Below are positions 36,264 to 44,921 of a stretch of DNA of 64,000 bases, one piece after another. The DNA lies in assembly GCF_042643355.1 (NCBI RefSeq), contig NZ_JBHRSS010000003.1:1178001-1242000 (forward strand). The letters are read 5' to 3'. Within the stretch, counting starts at the first letter, position 1. The number at the start of each line of letters is the position of its first letter. The notes under the pieces were generated by a model, which ran no database searches, was not told the origin of the DNA, and worked only from the letters and a program-made list of their open reading frames with translations. Source of the stretch: Salinisphaera aquimarina (GTDB lineage: Bacteria > Pseudomonadota > Gammaproteobacteria > Nevskiales > Salinisphaeraceae). Both the position numbers and the translations under genes were made by a program.

Positions 36264-37394
36264 ATGACCAACAGTTGTTCACGACGCGCGATCATCTTGT
36301 TCGCGACCTTGTTCTGTCTGCTGGGGGGGCTGACGCCCGCCTGGGCCCAGCAGGATGCGTCAGCCGTCGATAGCGCGATGCCGGCCAATGAAGTGGGGGC
36401 GACGCTGCGGGTCGGCACCAAGGCCGCGCCGCCGTTCGTAGTTCAAGGCGAGAACGGCCGTTTTTCCGGCATCAGCATCGCCCTCTGGGAAGCGGTGGCC
36501 GAGCGTATCGGCGTGAAGTACGACTATGTCGACAGCGATCTCACCGGCCTGTTCACCGGCCTCGGGGACGATACGCTGGATGTATCGGTCGCCGCGCTCA
36601 CCGTTACCGCCAAGCGCGAAGCCCGAATCGATTTCAGCTATCCGTTCTATTCCACCGGGCTGGCGATCGCGGTACCGGCCAAGGGCAGCCGGCTGTGGTC
36701 GACGATCGAGCGCTTCTTTTCGTGGCAGTTCTTCACCGCCCTGGCCGGGCTGGCCGTGGTGCTGCTGGCGGTCGGCGTCGCGGTGTGGCTGTTCGAACGC
36801 CGCGCCAACGCCGATGAATTCGGCGGCGGGCCGGTCAAGGGGCTGGCCAGCGGTTTCTGGTGGGCGGCGGTTACGATGACGACGGTCGGCTACGGCGACA
36901 AGTCACCGCGTACCCTGGGCGGACGGCTCGTGGGCCTGGTCTGGATGTTTGCCGCGATCATCATCATTTCGAGTTTCACCGCGGCGATCGCGACCTCCCT
37001 GACCGTCGACCGGCTGTCCTCGGGCATCAACAACGTGCAGGATCTCAACAGCGCGCGCGTGGTCACCATTGCCGGTTCGGCAGCCGCGGATGCATTGTCC
37101 GAGCGCGGTATCGGTTTTGCCACCCAGCCTGAAGTCAGTGATGCGCTGGACGATCTCGCCAATGGACGCGTTGACGCCGTGGTCTACGATGCGCCGCTGC
37201 TGCAGTATCGCGTTCTCAACGACTATGCCAGCACGCTGGAGGTACTGCCCAACATCTTCGACCGTCAGGATTATGCCTTTGCCCTGCCCGAGGGCAGTCC
37301 GCTGCGCGAGCCGATCAATCGCGCCATCCTGGATTATCTGGCGAGCGATGACTGGCAGAATCTGTTGACCCGCTATCTGGGCAACGAGCGCTAG
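36264..37394 (+). CDS. GluR0-type ligand-gated potassium channel
   Basis: 376 aa in the order of a prokaryotic ionotropic glutamate receptor: signal peptide (to about 28), binding lobe S1 (46-140), TM1 (155-178), pore loop with K+ filter TTVGYGD (206-212), TM2 (221-248), and binding lobe S2 (255-372). S1 has the ligand-arginine segment TVTAKREARIDFSYPF and S2 has AVVYDAP with the expected aspartate. Thus an SBP_bac_3 domain is split by a K+ channel pore. The ligand is probably an amino acid. The neighbouring genes give no hint. Confidence 0.88.
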   Translation: MTNSCSRRAIILFATLFCLLGGLTPAWAQQDASAVDSAMPANEVGATLRVGTKAAPPFVVQGENGRFSGISIALWEAVAERIGVKYDYVDSDLTGLFTGLGDDTLDVSVAALTVTAKREARIDFSYPFYSTGLAIAVPAKGSRLWSTIERFFSWQFFTALAGLAVVLLAVGVAVWLFERRANADEFGGGPVKGLASGFWWAAVTMTTVGYGDKSPRTLGGRLVGLVWMFAAIIIISSFTAAIATSLTVDRLSSGINNVQDLNSARVVTIAGSAAADALSERGIGFATQPEVSDALDDLANGRVDAVVYDAPLLQYRVLNDYASTLEVLPNIFDRQDYAFALPEGSPLREPINRAILDYLASDDWQNLLTRYLGNER

Positions 37395-37433
37395 AGCGAA
37401 GACGGCCGCGGCCCGCGCAGGGTCGCGGCTGCG

Positions 37434-38147
37434 CTATTTCTTGGCCCGCATCACCAGCGTGTCGATACGGTTCTCGCGCAGGCGCTTGAGCATGTCGTTG
37501 AGCTTGCTGCTCGAGCCGATGACGTTGCTCTGTACGCGATAGACGGTCTTGCCCGAGGCCAGGTCCACGTCGACGATACGCGCGGAGACGCCGAGTAATG
37601 CCAGCTCCGCCTTGCGCCGGTCGGCGTCGGCGAAGGTGGAGAACGAGCCGGCCTGGATGATGTAGCTGCCAGGCTCGTCCACCTTGGGCGTGGTCGGCTG
37701 CGGCTTGGCCGGCGCCGGCGGTTCGCCCGCCGGGGTGCTGCTGTGGCTGCTGGTCTTTTTCTCCGGATACTCTTCTTCCGGGATCACGACCTCGTAGTTG
37801 GGCAGCATCTTGTAGAAGGAAAACCGCGGCTCCTCTTCTTTCTGGGCCGGCGCCGCGGCCTCGGCGGGCTCGTCGGCGGCAGGTGCCTTGGAGGCGCTTT
37901 CGTTCGGCGTGGCGATGGACATCTGCTCGCGCGCCGGCGTGCCGGCCGGTCGGCCGAATACATAGAAGCCCGCGGCCACGGTCAGGCCGATACACAGCCC
38001 GCACAGCATCCATACCCAGCCCGGCGGGCCGCCGCCACCGCTGCGTTTCTGCGGCTTGGATTTCGCGGCCGGCTTGCGGCGCTGGGGGGCGGCGCGTTTG
38101 CCCTTGGTGGGCGGGTTGTTGCGACGCGACGAATAATCGCGGGACAT
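37434..38147 (-). CDS. SPOR-domain membrane protein (FtsN-like)
   Basis: 237 aa. A basic cytoplasmic N-terminus, one TM (about residues 43-65), a proline/glutamate-rich linker, and a C-terminal SPOR domain (SYIIQAGSFSTFADADRRKAELA...) which binds denuded peptidoglycan at the septum. It follows argS and priA on the same strand, the order seen in Pseudomonas and relatives. The linker is short compared with E. coli FtsN, so identity as FtsN itself is uncertain. Confidence 0.85.
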   Translation of the reverse strand: MSRDYSSRRNNPPTKGKRAAPQRRKPAAKSKPQKRSGGGGPPGWVWMLCGLCIGLTVAAGFYVFGRPAGTPAREQMSIATPNESASKAPAADEPAEAAAPAQKEEEPRFSFYKMLPNYEVVIPEEEYPEKKTSSHSSTPAGEPPAPAKPQPTTPKVDEPGSYIIQAGSFSTFADADRRKAELALLGVSARIVDVDLASGKTVYRVQSNVIGSSSKLNDMLKRLRENRIDTLVMRAKK

Positions 38148-38324
38148 CAGGAAACCTCGGCGTTATTCACGAATATTCCACAGAGTGCAGCGGGCACTTC
38201 GGCAATGGGGTTTGCAAAGGGGAGAAGCGCTCGCTTTCCTCTCGGGTCGCCCTCGCGCTGTCATGCCGCGAGAGCGATATGCATTGATTCATGCCCAACC
38301 GTGACACAGCTGCGGTTTGGCTGT

Positions 38325-40016
38325 TCACATCTGCTCCGGGGCGCTCACGCCCAGCAGGGCGAGGCCGTTGGCCAGCACCTGTCGCGTGGCATAGACCAGC
38401 GCCATGCGCGCATTGCGCAATGCGTCGTCGTCGACCAGAAACTGCTCGGCGTTGTAGTAGCTGTGAAAAGCGTCGGCCACTTCGCGCAGATAATGCGGAA
38501 TCGCCTGCACCGCGTGTTCGGCGGCGGCCGACTCGACCACTTCCGGAAAGCGCGAGAGCACGCGGATCAGCTGTTGCTCATGGTCGGCGGTGAGCAGCGT
38601 GGTGTCCGCGACCGCGCGCTCGAACGTCCAGCCGCGCGTGCCCAGCTGCCGGCCCACGCTGCAGATCCGGGCATGGGCGTACTGCAGATAATAGACCGGA
38701 TTCTCGTCCGACTGGCTGCGGGCCAGATCGATATCGAAGATGAGCTGGGAATCGGACTTGCGGGCGGCCAGGAAAAAACGCGTGGCGTCGCGGCCGACTT
38801 CCTCGATCAGGTCACGCAGGGTGACGTACGAGCCCGCGCGCTTGGACAGCTTGACCTCCTCGCCGCCCTTCATGACCGTGACCATCTGGTGCAGCACATA
38901 GGCCGGCCACCCCTTGGGAATACCGGTGTCCAGTGCCTGCAGGCCGGCGCGTACGCGCGCGATGGTGCCGTGGTGGTCCGCGCCCTGGACGTTGATCGCA
39001 CGCTCGAAGCCACGCTCCCATTTCACCCGGTGATAGGCCACGTCCGGCACGAAATAGGTATAGCCGCCAGCGGCTTTGCGCATGACCCGGTCCTTGTCGT
39101 CACCGAAGTCGGTGGTCCGGAGCCAGAGCGCGCCGTCGGCCTCGTAGGTATGGCCGGCGTCGACGAGCGCTTCGACGGCCTGTTCGACGCGGCCGTCGGC
39201 ATAGAGCGCGGACTCCAGCGAGTAGACATCGAAATGCACGTCGAAGGCGCGCAGGTCGGCGTCCTGTTCGCGGCGCAGATAGGCCACCGCGAACGCACGG
39301 ATGGCATCGAGGTCGTCGGGATTCGCCGCGGCCGTGACCTCGCGATCGTCCGCACGGATGGTCTCGCCGGCGAGATAGGCGCGCGCCACATCGGCGATAT
39401 AGTCGCCGCGATAGCCGTTTTCCGGCCAGCCGGCATCGTCCGGCGTGATGCCGTTGCAATGCGCCTGCACCGAGATCGCCAGATTGTGGATCTGGGCGCC
39501 GGCGTCGTTGTAGTAGAACTCGCGGATCACCTGCCAGCCGTTGGCCTCGAACAGATGGGCAAGACAATCGCCGATCGCCGCCTGACGGCCGTGGCCCACA
39601 TGCAGCGGACCGGTGGGATTGGCGGAGACGAACTCGATCACTACCGGTTGGCCCTTGCCGATGTCGCTGTGGCCGAAGCGCTCGCCCTGGGCGAGGATAT
39701 CGTCGACCACCGCCAGAAACGCATCCGGGGCCAGAAAGAAATTGATGAAGCCCGGGCCGGCGATCTCGACTTTGGCGATACGTGGCTCGTCCTCCAGCGC
39801 GTCGATGATCTTCTGCGCGATCTCGCGCGGGTTGAGGCGCGCGGCCTTGGTCAGCGTCATCGCGATATTGCTCGCGAAATCGCCGTGGGCCGGGTCTTTC
39901 GTGCGCTCGAGATGGGGCTCGGCCGGGGTATCGATATCGGGCCAGGCGGCGTCGGCGGCGCGCGCCAGCAGGTCTTGGCAGAGGCGTTTCACGTGGGCTG
40001 TATCGGTCGTGTTCAT
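38325..40016 (-). CDS. argS: Arginyl-tRNA synthetase
   Basis: 563 aa from ATG 40016, preferred because MNTTDTAHVKRLCQ fits the ArgS N-terminus; an upstream GTG would add nine poor residues. The HIGH motif is HVGHGRQ in FVSANPTGPLHVGHGRQ, and the KMSKS region KLSKRAGSYVTLRDL is typical for class I ArgS. The C-terminal DALR anticodon domain is present. Charges tRNA-Arg with arginine. Confidence 0.96.
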   Translation of the reverse strand: MNTTDTAHVKRLCQDLLARAADAAWPDIDTPAEPHLERTKDPAHGDFASNIAMTLTKAARLNPREIAQKIIDALEDEPRIAKVEIAGPGFINFFLAPDAFLAVVDDILAQGERFGHSDIGKGQPVVIEFVSANPTGPLHVGHGRQAAIGDCLAHLFEANGWQVIREFYYNDAGAQIHNLAISVQAHCNGITPDDAGWPENGYRGDYIADVARAYLAGETIRADDREVTAAANPDDLDAIRAFAVAYLRREQDADLRAFDVHFDVYSLESALYADGRVEQAVEALVDAGHTYEADGALWLRTTDFGDDKDRVMRKAAGGYTYFVPDVAYHRVKWERGFERAINVQGADHHGTIARVRAGLQALDTGIPKGWPAYVLHQMVTVMKGGEEVKLSKRAGSYVTLRDLIEEVGRDATRFFLAARKSDSQLIFDIDLARSQSDENPVYYLQYAHARICSVGRQLGTRGWTFERAVADTTLLTADHEQQLIRVLSRFPEVVESAAAEHAVQAIPHYLREVADAFHSYYNAEQFLVDDDALRNARMALVYATRQVLANGLALLGVSAPEQM

Positions 40017-40307
40017 CGAATGACCGCGCAGTCTAACGCGCACCGGGTTAGGCGGCTATGTTGGCCTCGATCAGACGAAAGGCACGGCGAGCGGGTCGCG
40101 TCGCGACGATCGTGTCCCGTTCGGCGTCCGGTAGTACGCGCGCCCGAGTGAAACCGCAGGTGATGATTGCCCGGCAGCGCGTGGCCGCGGGGCTTCCTGC
40201 GGCGTGCCGGGGCCACTTCCGGCAGGTCGCGGATTCTTGCACGATGTTTTGGCCTGCGGGATTCGGCCGGGTATGCCCGATCGCGAGCGGCGCCGACAAA
40301 CTTGCCG
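40017..40307. other. Gene-free gap between priA and argS
   Basis: A 291-bp gap of ordinary GC content. An 83-codon reading frame on the minus strand (40048-40299) has no recognisable domain and no clear ribosome site, so it is not called. No terminator hairpin with a T-run is seen. Confidence 0.5.
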
Positions 40308-42512
40308 CTACAACAGATCCTGGGGGTCGACGTCGATCGACCAGCGCACGCGGCTCGCGCCCGGCACGTCGGGCAATACCTGTTGCCAGTGATCCAGTGC
40401 CGGGTGCAGTTTGTGGCGGTCCATGGCATGGAGCAGCAGATGGGCACGGTAGCGGCCGGCGCGGCGTTGCATGGGCGCAGGCACCGGCCCCCAGCAGGCC
40501 AGATGCGCGTCCTGGGCCACCTCGGCCGCGGCGGCGCTGAGAAAATTCATTGGCTCGGCCTCGCCGTGGGCCTCGGCGCGCAGCAGCGCGAGATGACCGA
40601 AGGGCGGCAGATCGGCTTCCCGCCGTTCGCTCAGCGCCGCCTGGGCGAAGCCGGCATAGCCGCCGCTCAGCAAGCGCTGCAGCAGCGGATGCTCGGGATG
40701 GCGGGTCTGTAGCCAGACCTCGCCGGGCCGCTGCGCCCGGCCCGCGCGGCCGGCGACCTGGGTGACCAGCTGGGCCATGTGTTCAGCGGCGCGAAAATCT
40801 GCGGAGAACAGGCCGCCGTCCACATCGAGCACGCCGACACAGGTCAGGCGCGCGAAGTCATGCCCCTTTGCGAGCATCTGGGTGCCGACCAGCAACTGAG
40901 TGGCGCCGCTGGCCACATCGGCGAGCTGCGCTTCCAGGCGCCCCTTGCGGGCCATGCTGTCGCGATCGAAGCGGGCAATGGCGACCTGTGGAAAGCGGCT
41001 GCGCAGCGCCCCGGCCACCCGCTCGGTGCCGGCGCCCAGCGCGAGCAGCTGTTCGCTGCTGCAGGCCGGGCATTTTTTCGGCGCGATTTCGGCAGCGCCG
41101 CAGTGATGACACTGCAGGCGCGAGATGCCACCGTGCAGGGTCAGCGGCGCATCGCAACGCACGCAGGGTGCGACCCAGCCGCAGTCGTGGCAGATCAGCT
41201 TCGGCGCAAAGCCGCGTCGGTTGATGAAGATCATCACCTGATTGCCGGCCGCCAGATGCGGCTCGATACGCGCCAGCAGCGGCTCCGACAGGCCGCCGAG
41301 CAGCGGGCGCGAACGCACGTCGATGACGTTGATGGGCGGCATGACCGCGCCGGTCGCACGGTTGGCCAGGCGCACATGGGCATAACGCGCCGCCTCGGCG
41401 TTGTGCAGGCTCTCCAGCGCCGGTGTCGCGCTGCCGAGCACGATCGGGATGGCGGCGAGCTGTGCGCGCCGCAGGGCGACGTCGCGGGCATGATAGCGAA
41501 AGCCGTCCTGTTGCTTGTAGGAGCCGTCGTGCTCTTCGTCGACGATGATCAGGCCCAGCTTCGGCATGGGCGTGAACACTGCCGACCGGGTGCCGACGAC
41601 GATGTCCGCGTCGCCGGCCCGAGCCGCGCGCCAGACATCGGCGCGCTCGCCCTCACTGCGCTGCGAATGCAGCACGCCGATGGCGGCCGCGAAGCGGCTG
41701 CGCACCCGCTCGATCAGCTGCGGTGTCAGCCCGATTTCGGGGGCCAGGAAGAGTACCTGGCGGCCGCTGGCGAGGACTGTGGCCATGCGCTGGAAATAGA
41801 TTTCGGTCTTGCCGCTACCGGTGACGCCTTCGAGCAGGGCGGGCGCGAAGCCGTCGCCGGCCTGGTAGAGGGCCTGCATCGCCGCCTGTTGTTCCGCGGT
41901 GAGCGCCGGCGCGGTGCCGGCCACGCCCTGCTCGAGGCCGCCGGGCAGCTCCACCGCCGTGATCAGGCCGCGTTTTTCCAGCGCGTTGAGTTGCGCCGTG
42001 ACCGCACCGAAACGAGCCAGCAGACTGCTGTGGGCGATCGCCGTGCCGCTGGCCGCGATGCAATCGAGTAGTAAACGCTGTTTTGGCGCCCGTGACAGAT
42101 TGGTGGTCGCGGCGGCTTCCGACGACGCCACCGCCTGCCAGCCGCGATGCCGGCTCTGGGCCTTGTCGGTGCGTGTCTTGCGCAGCGCGACCGGCAGGGC
42201 GGTGGCCAGGGCCTCGCCGAGCGGGCAATGATAATAACGCGCGGCCCAGCGCAGCAGGCGCAACTGTCCGGCATCGAAGACCGGGCTGTCGTCGAGTACG
42301 GCATCGATGGCACGCAGGCGCTTGGCGGCGACGTCGCTTTGCACGTCCACGGCCACGATGACGCCGACCAGTTTGCGGCGTCCGAACTGCACCAGCACGC
42401 GCATGCCCACGGTCGCGACCGGCATGTCGTTGCGGGTCAGGTAGTCGAAGCCGCCGTGCAGGGGCACGGGCACGGCCACGCGGATCAGTCGGGGCTGAAA
42501 AGCCGTCTCCAT
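40308..42512 (-). CDS. priA: Primosomal protein N' (replication restart helicase PriA)
   Basis: 734 aa. The 3'-DNA-end binding domain is at the N-terminus; the helicase has Walker A GVTGSGKTE and DEEHD; the paired zinc clusters are CHDCGWVAPCVRC and CHHCGAAEIAPKKCPAC. It restarts replication at collapsed forks. A DnaA-box-like TGTGGATAA lies just upstream of its start codon at 42528-42536. Confidence 0.95.
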   Translation of the reverse strand: METAFQPRLIRVAVPVPLHGGFDYLTRNDMPVATVGMRVLVQFGRRKLVGVIVAVDVQSDVAAKRLRAIDAVLDDSPVFDAGQLRLLRWAARYYHCPLGEALATALPVALRKTRTDKAQSRHRGWQAVASSEAAATTNLSRAPKQRLLLDCIAASGTAIAHSSLLARFGAVTAQLNALEKRGLITAVELPGGLEQGVAGTAPALTAEQQAAMQALYQAGDGFAPALLEGVTGSGKTEIYFQRMATVLASGRQVLFLAPEIGLTPQLIERVRSRFAAAIGVLHSQRSEGERADVWRAARAGDADIVVGTRSAVFTPMPKLGLIIVDEEHDGSYKQQDGFRYHARDVALRRAQLAAIPIVLGSATPALESLHNAEAARYAHVRLANRATGAVMPPINVIDVRSRPLLGGLSEPLLARIEPHLAAGNQVMIFINRRGFAPKLICHDCGWVAPCVRCDAPLTLHGGISRLQCHHCGAAEIAPKKCPACSSEQLLALGAGTERVAGALRSRFPQVAIARFDRDSMARKGRLEAQLADVASGATQLLVGTQMLAKGHDFARLTCVGVLDVDGGLFSADFRAAEHMAQLVTQVAGRAGRAQRPGEVWLQTRHPEHPLLQRLLSGGYAGFAQAALSERREADLPPFGHLALLRAEAHGEAEPMNFLSAAAAEVAQDAHLACWGPVPAPMQRRAGRYRAHLLLHAMDRHKLHPALDHWQQVLPDVPGASRVRWSIDVDPQDLL

Positions 42513-42527
42513 CAGGCGGTTAGCGCC

Positions 42528-42710
42528 TGTGGATAAGTCCGTGGATTGTTTTGCAGTGCAGCGAGCATAGTTTCTGTCTAATCAAATGCTACAAACAAAA
42601 GAATGAATAAATAATATTTAAAAACAAAAGCCTGTGTATCCTTGTTGCCACGTTCCGATTGCAGCACCCGGTAAATCATGGTGCGGGCCACGTTGTGTAT
42701 ATGTGGACAA
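42528..42710. promoter_or_regulatory. AT-rich region upstream of priA with two DnaA-box-like sites
   Basis: TGTGGATAA (42528-42536) is an exact complement of the DnaA box TTATCCACA. TGTGGACAA (42702-42710) differs by one base. Between them 42590-42632 is strongly AT-rich compared with the rest of the window. There is no gene in 42513-42840. It could control priA; an origin function is not shown. Confidence 0.4.
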
Positions 42711-42840
42711 ATCGACGATCGGAGACAGCACCAGAATCGCCACGGTTGTCAACTGGTCGTTCGTATAAGTGGCCCGTGTCTGTCGATGCTTCAGAGGGTG
42801 CTGGATCGTATTCTACGTTGCCTCGTCGGCCGTGCAGGGA

Positions 42841-43425
42841 TCATTTGCGCGCCAGTGCCAACAGCTCGTCGAGCATGCGTAGCGTCAAGCCCCAGAGTCG
42901 GCGGTCGTTGCCGCAGTCGTAGCAGGGCATCGGCAGGCTCAGTCGGCCCAGCTGCCAGCGCAGGGTTGCACGGTGTTCGGGCTCGTCGAGCCAGGCGAGC
43001 GCGAGCCAGCGGTAGGCGGTGATTTCGTGGTTGAGTGTCGGGGTCCGACGATCGTCCAGCCGATAGACGAACGGCGAGACCACCATCGGCGCGCGGCGTC
43101 GATGGTCGAGCGTCAACTGATCGCTGAGTCGGCCGATGCCCTCCGCGCGCGTGATCCTCAGGCCCACTTCCTCCGCGGTTTCCCGGCAGGCCGCGCGTGA
43201 CGCGCTGGCTTCATCGGCGGCGTCCACGTGCCCGCCGGGGAACGCCATGTCGCCGGACCAGGGGTCGCCGGCGCGGTGGGCGCGTTCTACGAGCAGGACT
43301 TCCGCGCCCTGGCGTGTTTCGCGCAGAACCAATGCCACCGCGGCGCGGCGGGTGTAGTGGCGCAATCGCTGGCGACGGGGCCGGTAGCCGGCCAGGGCGC
43401 GTTCGATGGGGCGGAGTTCGTGCAT
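42841..43425 (-). CDS. nudL: NUDIX hydrolase, CoA pyrophosphatase-like
   Basis: 194 aa from ATG 43425; an upstream in-frame ATG at 43470 lies inside the insertion sequence and is not native. The NUDIX box GGHVDAADEASASRAACRETAEEVGL fits GX5EX7REUXEEXGU, and PWSGDMAFPGGH with the UPF0035-like block before it points to the CoA pyrophosphatase group. It cleaves CoA or acyl-CoA to 3',5'-ADP and phosphopantetheine. The insertion sequence begins only 33 bp upstream of its start codon. Confidence 0.85.
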   Translation of the reverse strand: MHELRPIERALAGYRPRRQRLRHYTRRAAVALVLRETRQGAEVLLVERAHRAGDPWSGDMAFPGGHVDAADEASASRAACRETAEEVGLRITRAEGIGRLSDQLTLDHRRRAPMVVSPFVYRLDDRRTPTLNHEITAYRWLALAWLDEPEHRATLRWQLGRLSLPMPCYDCGNDRRLWGLTLRMLDELLALARK

Positions 43426-43446
43426 GAGCGTTACGCAGAAAAAAGC

Positions 43447-43457
43447 CGCCCGGAGGC
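43447..43457. repeat. Left target-site duplication of the insertion sequence
   Basis: CGCCCGGAGGC, 11 bp, identical to 44880-44890. It is part of a terminator stem; an A-run (43439-43444) precedes it. Confidence 0.93.
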
Positions 43458-44879
43458 TAATGCTGTTCACTTAAGCATTGCATAGCCGCCGGGGCTTCCC
43501 GAGAATCCGGCTTTCACTTGATGGAAGTCGGATTTTTTGTGTCCCTACAGCAGACCCTGTTCGATATAGACGATCTGCACTCGTTCTCTGATTTGAGCAC
43601 GTTTGCCCAACATATTCCGGTCGAATGGGTTGAGTCGGCACTGCATCTATCGTCAGCGGCCACGATTCGCCGGCGGCGCCTGCCGGCAGACCAAGTGCTC
43701 TGGCTGGTGCTGGGCATGGCACTGTTCCGCAACGAGCCTGTATCCGAAGTCGCACGTCGTCTGAATATCTGTGCTCAAGGCCTGGCCAGCGACCGTCTGA
43801 TGGCCCGTAGCGGTGTATCTCAGGCTCGCCAACGGCTGGGCGCTAAACCGGTCGAATGGCTGTTCCGCCAGACCGGCGCCGTCTGGGGGCAAGAGCGTTA
43901 TCCCGGCGACGATTGGCAGGGCTTGCAGGTATTAGCCGCCGACGGCGCCGTGCTGCGCACGCCGGATAATGCCGCACTGCGAGCCCACTTCGGTTCCGGT
44001 AACACCGGCACCGATCGCCAGACGCCGTATCCGATGATGCGTGTCGTGGCGTTGATGAACGTCCGCTCGCATGTGCTACTCGACGCCCAGCTCAGCCCGT
44101 ATCGGCGCAGTGAGATACGTTTGGCCGATGACTTCATCGACCGTATTCCCGATCACTCCGTGACCTTGTTCGACAAGGGCTTCTGGAGTGCCGACCTGTT
44201 GTTGGGCGTAGCCGCCGGGGGCGCCCAACGCCACTGGCTGATTCCGGCGCGCAAAGGCCTGGTCTCAGAGACCCTCCAGACCTACAACGCCGATGATCAA
44301 CTGTTGCAGATGCGTGTGTCGCCGCAGGCGCGCAAGCGCCACCCCGGCTTACCCGCGACTTGGGACGTGCGCGCCGTCAGTTATAGCCACAAGGGTAAAC
44401 GCAAGACCGTCTATACCTCATTGCCCGCCGCACGCTATGACACCGACGCGGTGGCGCGGCTGTATCAAGAGCGCTGGGAGATCGAGGTGGGCTTTCGGGA
44501 TATCAAGAGTTCATTGCAACACAATGCGGTGACGCTGCGCAGCAAGACCGTGAGCCTGATTTATCAAGAAGTCTGGGGCCTGCTGTTGGGCTATAACGTG
44601 ATCCGTCGCGAGGCCAGCCAAGCGGCGCTCGCGCACGGCCAGGCTCCGGCGCGCGTGCGCTTCAAGTTCGCTTATCAATACATCGCGGCCCAGCTGATCG
44701 TCATGGCCGCGGCCCAACCGCTGTCTCGCACGGGCGCACGATTATCCGAACTCAGGGCTGGTATCGGCCACTTGTTCCTGGATGACCGACCCCGACCTTC
44801 AAGGCCAAGATCGGTCAAGATGTCCAAGACACGTTATCCCGTCAATCGACAGGCCGCGCCGCTTAAGTGAACAGCATTA
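43458..44879 (+). mobile_element. Complete IS4-family insertion sequence, 1422 bp
   Basis: Perfect 19-bp terminal inverted repeats TAATGCTGTTCACTTAAGC (43458-43476, complement at 44861-44879) bound the element, which is flanked by an 11-bp target duplication. One intact transposase fills it. Perfect ends and duplication point to a recent insertion. It sits inside a GC-rich terminator hairpin between pntB and nudL. Confidence 0.95.
43521..44870 (+). CDS. IS4-family DDE transposase
   Basis: 449 aa from ATG 43521. The catalytic triad is visible: D in VLAADGAVLRTPD, D in VTLFDKGFWS, and E in the signature YQERWEIEVGFRDIK, which fits the IS4 Y-2-R-3-E-6-K pattern. N-terminal DNA-binding region includes SVSQARQRLG-like helices (GVSQARQRLG). 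The frame is intact with no stop, so the element may be active. Its end overlaps the right inverted repeat. Confidence 0.95.
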   Translation: MEVGFFVSLQQTLFDIDDLHSFSDLSTFAQHIPVEWVESALHLSSAATIRRRRLPADQVLWLVLGMALFRNEPVSEVARRLNICAQGLASDRLMARSGVSQARQRLGAKPVEWLFRQTGAVWGQERYPGDDWQGLQVLAADGAVLRTPDNAALRAHFGSGNTGTDRQTPYPMMRVVALMNVRSHVLLDAQLSPYRRSEIRLADDFIDRIPDHSVTLFDKGFWSADLLLGVAAGGAQRHWLIPARKGLVSETLQTYNADDQLLQMRVSPQARKRHPGLPATWDVRAVSYSHKGKRKTVYTSLPAARYDTDAVARLYQERWEIEVGFRDIKSSLQHNAVTLRSKTVSLIYQEVWGLLLGYNVIRREASQAALAHGQAPARVRFKFAYQYIAAQLIVMAAAQPLSRTGARLSELRAGIGHLFLDDRPRPSRPRSVKMSKTRYPVNRQAAPLK

Positions 44880-44890
44880 CGCCCGGAGGC
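44880..44890. repeat. Right target-site duplication of the insertion sequence
   Basis: CGCCCGGAGGC, identical to 43447-43457, followed by GGCTTTTT, the other half of the interrupted terminator. On the minus strand the poly-U tract for pntB transcripts is now 1.4 kb away. Confidence 0.93.
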
Positions 44891-44921
44891 GGCTTTTTCC
44901 ATGCTTTCTATGGCTTCGAGC

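Noticed and set aside
39984..39993. parS-like GTTTCACGTG
   Set aside because: Only one half of the 16-bp palindrome matches, and it lies at the start of argS coding DNA.
37743..40151. 802-codon open frame on the plus strand across the SPOR and argS genes
   Set aside because: It is antisense to argS, which has full catalytic motifs. Long antisense frames are expected in high-GC DNA.
40048..40299. 83-codon frame between priA and argS on the minus strand
   Set aside because: No domain, no ribosome site, composition like shadow frames.
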